Both the position numbers and the translations under genes were made by a program. From Puffinus mauretanicus (lineage: Eukaryota > Chordata > Aves > Procellariiformes > Procellariidae): 64,000 nucleotides of DNA. Below the pieces are notes generated by a model. The model made no database searches and was not told the origin of the DNA. It saw only the letters and a list, made by a program, of their open reading frames with translations. The stretch lies in contig JAJKFH010000209.1 in NCBI GenBank assembly GCA_023333565.1, positions 2,868,001 to 2,932,000 on the forward strand, read 5' to 3'. Positions 59,261 through 64,000 of the stretch are shown here, one piece after another. The first letter of the stretch is position 1, and each line of letters begins with the position of its first letter.

Positions 59261-62200
59261 GTAAATGCAACATTTTATTTAAAAGTGAGGTGGTGTCTTG
59301 ATTTTTCTATCGTGAACTCTTCTTTCATAAATATAAAAAATAGCTTTCCTTATATAAGAAAATATTTTAATCCTTGAGAATATGAACCTTTGTTGTGTAC
59401 ATACGATTTCCCAAACTCCGGTTTCCAACTCATTCTTGTGCATTAAACAAGACCCAACATGCACATTTGGAAAAGAGTTATGCTAAGCAGAGCCAAGACA
59501 GAAAAACACAGAGAAAAATAAGAGCTGCTATTTTACTGGGTGGCTTATTTGTTTACTGTTTAGGAATTAAAGTCTTAGTTTTTTGGTTGGCTTTATAATA
59601 CCATTGTTTAACACGATGTTTAACAGAGCAGCTTTGGTGTGTAAATGAATATCTTCTTGCAAACTGATACTATTCACACGCTGCAGTTAATTTGTACAGA
59701 TGGAAGGGTTCTCCCTTCCCACCTGATTTTCAGTGAAGACAAAATGATTCTTACGTTAGGTTTTCACAGGGATAAATTGGGTGTGTATTTCTATTACAGC
59801 ACAGTTTTCTCAATGTCTGTAAATTCCTATTTTAAATGTTATTCTATTTGAAACCTAGTTCTGTGGCTTTGTAGCAATTAGGCAACTATAAATGTATTAA
59901 TTATAAGAATGTCTTCAATGGATTATGGGGCTTTTTGGTGGTTTATAAAAATACACTGTGTTGCATACTCTGAAGTAAAAGCACACGTAGAGTCTGCTGC
60001 TTTTGAAGCCCATGAAAGAACAGCATAACTCATTGTCCTAAGAGTAGGGGTGGTTCCCTGTGAGATGGGTTATTATTATCTATGAGTGTGTGTGTGTGTT
60101 ACTGTACTGTATTATGATAATTCACCAAATTCTAGACAACCTTTTTCAGCCTTTAGAGTTTTAAAATTCTAAAGTTGATTGTCTTGGTTAAGAGGTAGCT
60201 TGTTATCTTACTGTCTGTAAACTCTGTTACGGACTTTGAGAGCTAAACTAACTTAGATCATCTCACATTTTATCATGGATTAAGAATCTGTGAACAAAGT
60301 GGTGACAAGGTGCTGTATAGTAGTTATTTTGTGATAACTGTATGAACACTTTTTATTTTGAAATAAACAAGTTTGAGGTAGCCTACTTGGATAAGTATTT
60401 GAATAAAATTAAAATGGTTTCAAGAAAAGAAAAAGAGTATAAGAGTTTTGTTGTGTTTAAACAAAATGGCTGCTGCCAGAAAAGATCCTTAGGATTTAAG
60501 AAAGCAAGAAAAACCCGTTTGTTGGTTCTGTTGGGGTTTTTTTGTGTTTTGGTTTTTTTTTGTCCTAATCATAAAGGACAAAGCCCTTAAGGTGTCTCTG
60601 AAACTCATGTGGTGATTGTTACTAGACTCATCTCTGCAGTCAGCATAACTGATGTCTTAAAACATGAGTCTTGAGTTAAAAAATCCAGAAGAACTATTTT
60701 TTCCTAAACTGAGTTTGACAATTTAATAGGCTTATTCATAGGTAATTCTGATTTTGTCTAAATACTGGCAGTTATATCTAAGATGCTCATATCCAGGATA
60801 TTTTCTTCCTCTAGCACTGAGCTCCTAGTTTCTTTGAACTGTGATAGTCAGAAGCTTGAACCCCCTGCAAACAAACCTTGAAGTTTGCTGACCATTTTTC
60901 CTTGAGAGTTACAAAAGCTTTGGATTTCCAAGGTCAGCTATAGAAAGCTGCAGCTCAAGTGTTTTGAGCCTGCGTTCAAATTACTGTAGCATGTCTGACT
61001 TCATGCTTGGTACATAAGTGCCATGATACTCCAAATCTATCTCAAAAAAGGAGTCCCTCAAAAAAGTAGTTAAATGGTCAATTAGCTGTAAGGACAGCTA
61101 TATATCCTACAGAGGTGAAAGCCTTCTGTGTGGGAATTTCTTGGCATGAAATCCTAAAATGATCAGTGAGAAGTTACAAAAATTGCAAGGTAATTTTAAA
61201 GGTATAGTTGCGAAAAAGCAGCAGTTAGACTGAGGGTCCAGTCTTGCAAGATGCTGAGTGTTTCTTGTGCCTGTTTTGCCTCTGCTCCCTTTGGGAATCC
61301 ACAAGAAGAAACTGGCTTCAGGAGCTTTGGCTGTTGGTAGGTGGTTGGGGTGGGTTGATTTGTTGGGGTGTGGGGAGGTTTGTTTTTTCCAAGTAATCTG
61401 AAAGTGGTAGTTGCAGAAGGATCCAAGTTAACTACGGGACAGGTCCTTAAGCTTTAGTCTTAATGATTTTGAAAGAGTCTCATAACAGTTCGATAGGCCT
61501 TTCTTCTTTGTTGCCAAACTGTGAAGTTCCTTAATGCAATTAGATGTATTTAATGGTAACTTCGCCATTTAATGGTAACTTTACAGCTATATGAGCAGCC
61601 AGTCTCAGTGCTTATGTTAATAAGTAGGCTAAGCCTGCAGTGGGTGGTGGGTTGAGCAACTGGAGCATATTGTTTGTGTGCAGCAGTGAATGTCCATTGT
61701 TAGGATTCCATGCGTAACTTTTTTTGATTCAGTAAATGCACTGTCAGCATTGCAATTAATGCAGTCTTAGTTTATGGTATGTGCATTAATGTATACTAGA
61801 CATCAATTGTTGGGAGAATTTAACATTTCTGATTGTCATGGTTTTAGAAAATTACAATGATTTAGCTTTGGCATCTCTAGGATCTCTCTGTGGAGACAGC
61901 CAGGGGAGAGTAACTCATTCCGTTTTAACACTTAAAGCTTAAATCCTACGATTCAGTTCTGAGATTGTGCTTGTGAAAATAAGATATTTGGATGGATTTA
62001 GAGAAGAATAGTTACTCCTTCAGTTCAAATTATGCCCAGCTGGGTGAATACAGGCTTCTGAACACAGCATGAGAGAAAGGAAAAATGTGAAACATCAACA
62101 ACATATCCTGCATATAAGAGAAGCTTAAGTGGGAGCAAGCGGCAAAAAAGTCATTGTTTGTCAGCCAGGAAGAACCAAAGACCAATTCAGACTAAGCGTC

Positions 62201-64000
62201 ATTTTATTGCCTGTTGGAGAAGCTACTAGATTCTGCGTATTTTCTTGATACTGTGGCTGGAGTGTCCAGTCTGGTGATGAAGATGCAAGCTGGATCTCAT
62301 GTCTAATATTCTTGGCAGAAGTGCTTGAGAACAGACATGACTGGCTGTGAATTTCCTTAGTGTATGTTAATATCCTATTTGACCATTTCCTTTTCCTTTT
62401 TCATGTGGTTATTAAAGAGTTAAGCTTGGAAAAATTTCTAGGTTTAACCCACAGAGATGCAAGTCAGGAAGTGTACCCATAAAGTCTATGTATATTTGTA
62501 GCTCGTTGGTTTGTCTTTAGAAAGTGTATCTGCAAAACTTTCAGATAAGTTTTTTAGGGAAAAAAAAAAAAGGTTAATGTAGATCACAATTCAAGCACAG
62601 AGGTGCAGGTTGTTTTGTCTCAGTCCTCCACTATTACCCCACCTTACATGCTGGTTTTGTGGTGGGCCCAGAGGTTCATGGTAGTGTTACATGACATACA
62701 TTTTTGACCTGGGTATGGAGTTGTGCGTCGTGTTGATTATATGTTTAGTTTATAGGGGCTAACAGGAGAGACAACTAGGAAAGAAAAGAATGAACAAATG
62801 GGACATGGAAGCGACGACGCTTCCAGTTTGATTTCCTTCAGACTATGTGTTAGGGCAGAGGTCGTGGCTGTGGGACATGAAACAACAGAAAAAGCTAGAT
62901 ATTAAAAAAGATGTTTTTTCTTTCTCTCAAGATACGGTTCTGGAGGATCATACAAAAATCCAGAGGTGGCCATGGAAGTTAGGCCTGTCTTGTTTTGCAT
63001 CTTGGAATTATGTGTGTGCTGTGCTAGCAGGCTGTAGGAACAAAAACCCAACTCATAGCCATTGACATGGTTCTCGTGGTTGTGGTTTGTTGATGGCCTT
63101 TCCCAGTGCTGGGGAGTTTTTGCAGCACTAGGTTGGTTAGACAAGAAGTTGTGCCTCTTGGCTGACATGGATCTGTGTGTTCTCTGTAGCATTGCCTCAC
63201 TCGTGCTGTTCTGGAAAATTTTTCAGGATTTGCTATGACATGCCAGCACTCTTCTTGAGGAAACTAAAGAGTTTGAGGTCTGTTTGTCATATCCCCTATT
63301 GTTCTATTCTGTAATCTTTTCTTTTGTTATGGATTTTCAATGTCTTTGGTCTTTTAGTATAAAAAACATGCATGGTCAGATCAATGGAGAGTTCTTGTGT
63401 GTGTCAGAGGCAAAACAGCATATGATTTGGGATTTGCAGAACCACAGTTGTAACCATAGCTGCTGGCCCTGCAATAGGGAGACTAAGAGTACTGAGAAGT
63501 GGACAATGTGAATGATAAAGAAAACTGTCCCAGTGCTGCATGCAGTCATGCAATTGCTGACACAGCTGTGCATGATGGAGTGGTGTTTCGGGCTCTGGGA
63601 AATGAACACAAAATGATGGCATTGGTTGACTGTAGCTGCAGAACTTTTTCATCTGCAGCTGTCTGTATTCCTAGATCCATGTGATGATATTTAGCCCGTG
63701 CTACAGAGTAGGGACGGAAGTTTCTTAGCAATAAAGAAACAAGTAGTGATTAGTCGCCAGGAGATAGCAACGTAAAGCTGCTTTCTATTTGGGTGCAGTC
63801 AGCCTGATATTAGAAAATATCTGGTGGAATTGGGCATCGTACAGACACGTAGTGCCAGTGTGACTTAGTATTGGTGAGGGCTTTCAAAGCAAACAGTATT
63901 TCTGTTTTAGTCACATTCTGCTCTCAGTCTGTTGACTTTGACCACCTTGGAGAGATCTGAACAAACAGTCTTAGCCTAGAAATAAGGGGAAGTCTGGTAG
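59261..64000 (+). other. PRORP: PRORP intron 3 (continues beyond window)
   Basis: No CxxC-encoding next exon could be found before the window end. Contains a short (GT)n at about 60087-60100. Overlapping short open frames at 63376-63731 on both strands resemble no family I can name. Confidence 0.5.

Noticed and set aside
63376..63731. Overlapping minus-strand frames, considered as a DNA-transposon transposase remnant
   Set aside because: No transposase motif or terminal inverted repeats could be identified by eye; a translated search would settle it.
59261..64000. Further PRORP exon encoding the zinc-binding CxxC segment
   Set aside because: No in-phase exon with the expected CxxC and following conserved sequence was found; it is probably beyond the window.

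Overview
The window is vertebrate nuclear DNA, almost certainly from a bird. It has long AT-rich introns with GT-AG splice sites, three CpG islands at gene starts, two CR1 LINE fragments, and three solo LTRs of a family that begins TGTC.TGGTTT and that I associate with neoavian birds. There are no Alu or B1 elements and no bacterial-type gene organisation. Species cannot be fixed by reading alone; a non-galliform bird is my inference from the LTR family.

Four protein-coding genes lie in the order SRP54(+), FAM177A1(+), PPP2R3C(-), PRORP(+). This matches the conserved vertebrate block that is on human 14q13.2. SRP54 (noncoding exon 1 to 566, coding 4216-15157) encodes the complete 504-residue signal-recognition-particle GTPase in 15 coding exons. 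FAM177A1 (19928-34274, 5 exons, 214 residues) encodes a Golgi-associated FAM177 protein. PPP2R3C (54601 down to 37891, 13 exons, 450 residues) encodes the EF-hand B''-gamma regulatory subunit of PP2A. PRORP, the nuclease subunit of mitochondrial RNase P, starts from a shared GC-rich promoter region at about 54600-54960. Only its leader exon, the large PPR-coding exon and one small exon are in the window; the zinc and nuclease exons lie beyond 64000.

Layout: 1-960 CpG island and SRP54 leader; 567-15510 SRP54; 15511-19560 intergenic; 19560-20550 CpG island; 19928-35060 FAM177A1; 35061-37650 convergent intergenic gap holding solo LTR 1; 37658-54601 PPP2R3C, with LTR 2 and a CR1 in intron 11, a CR1 in intron 10 and LTR 3 in intron 5; 54170-55230 CpG island with divergent promoter; 54880-64000 PRORP.

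The genes are neighbours by conserved synteny and do not form one pathway. SRP54 acts in co-translational ER targeting, FAM177A1 at the Golgi, PPP2R3C in phosphatase regulation and PRORP in mitochondrial tRNA 5' processing. Every coding exon was placed by reading splice sites, keeping phase and matching the remembered family proteins; no alignment was run. I found no evidence of an undescribed enzymatic system. The most interesting signals are regulatory: the divergent promoter with a near-consensus ZNF143/THAP11 site, a predicted upstream ORF in the PRORP leader, a CRE-like element fixed beside the TATA box in all three LTRs, and several unexplained intronic inverted repeats and GC-rich patches.
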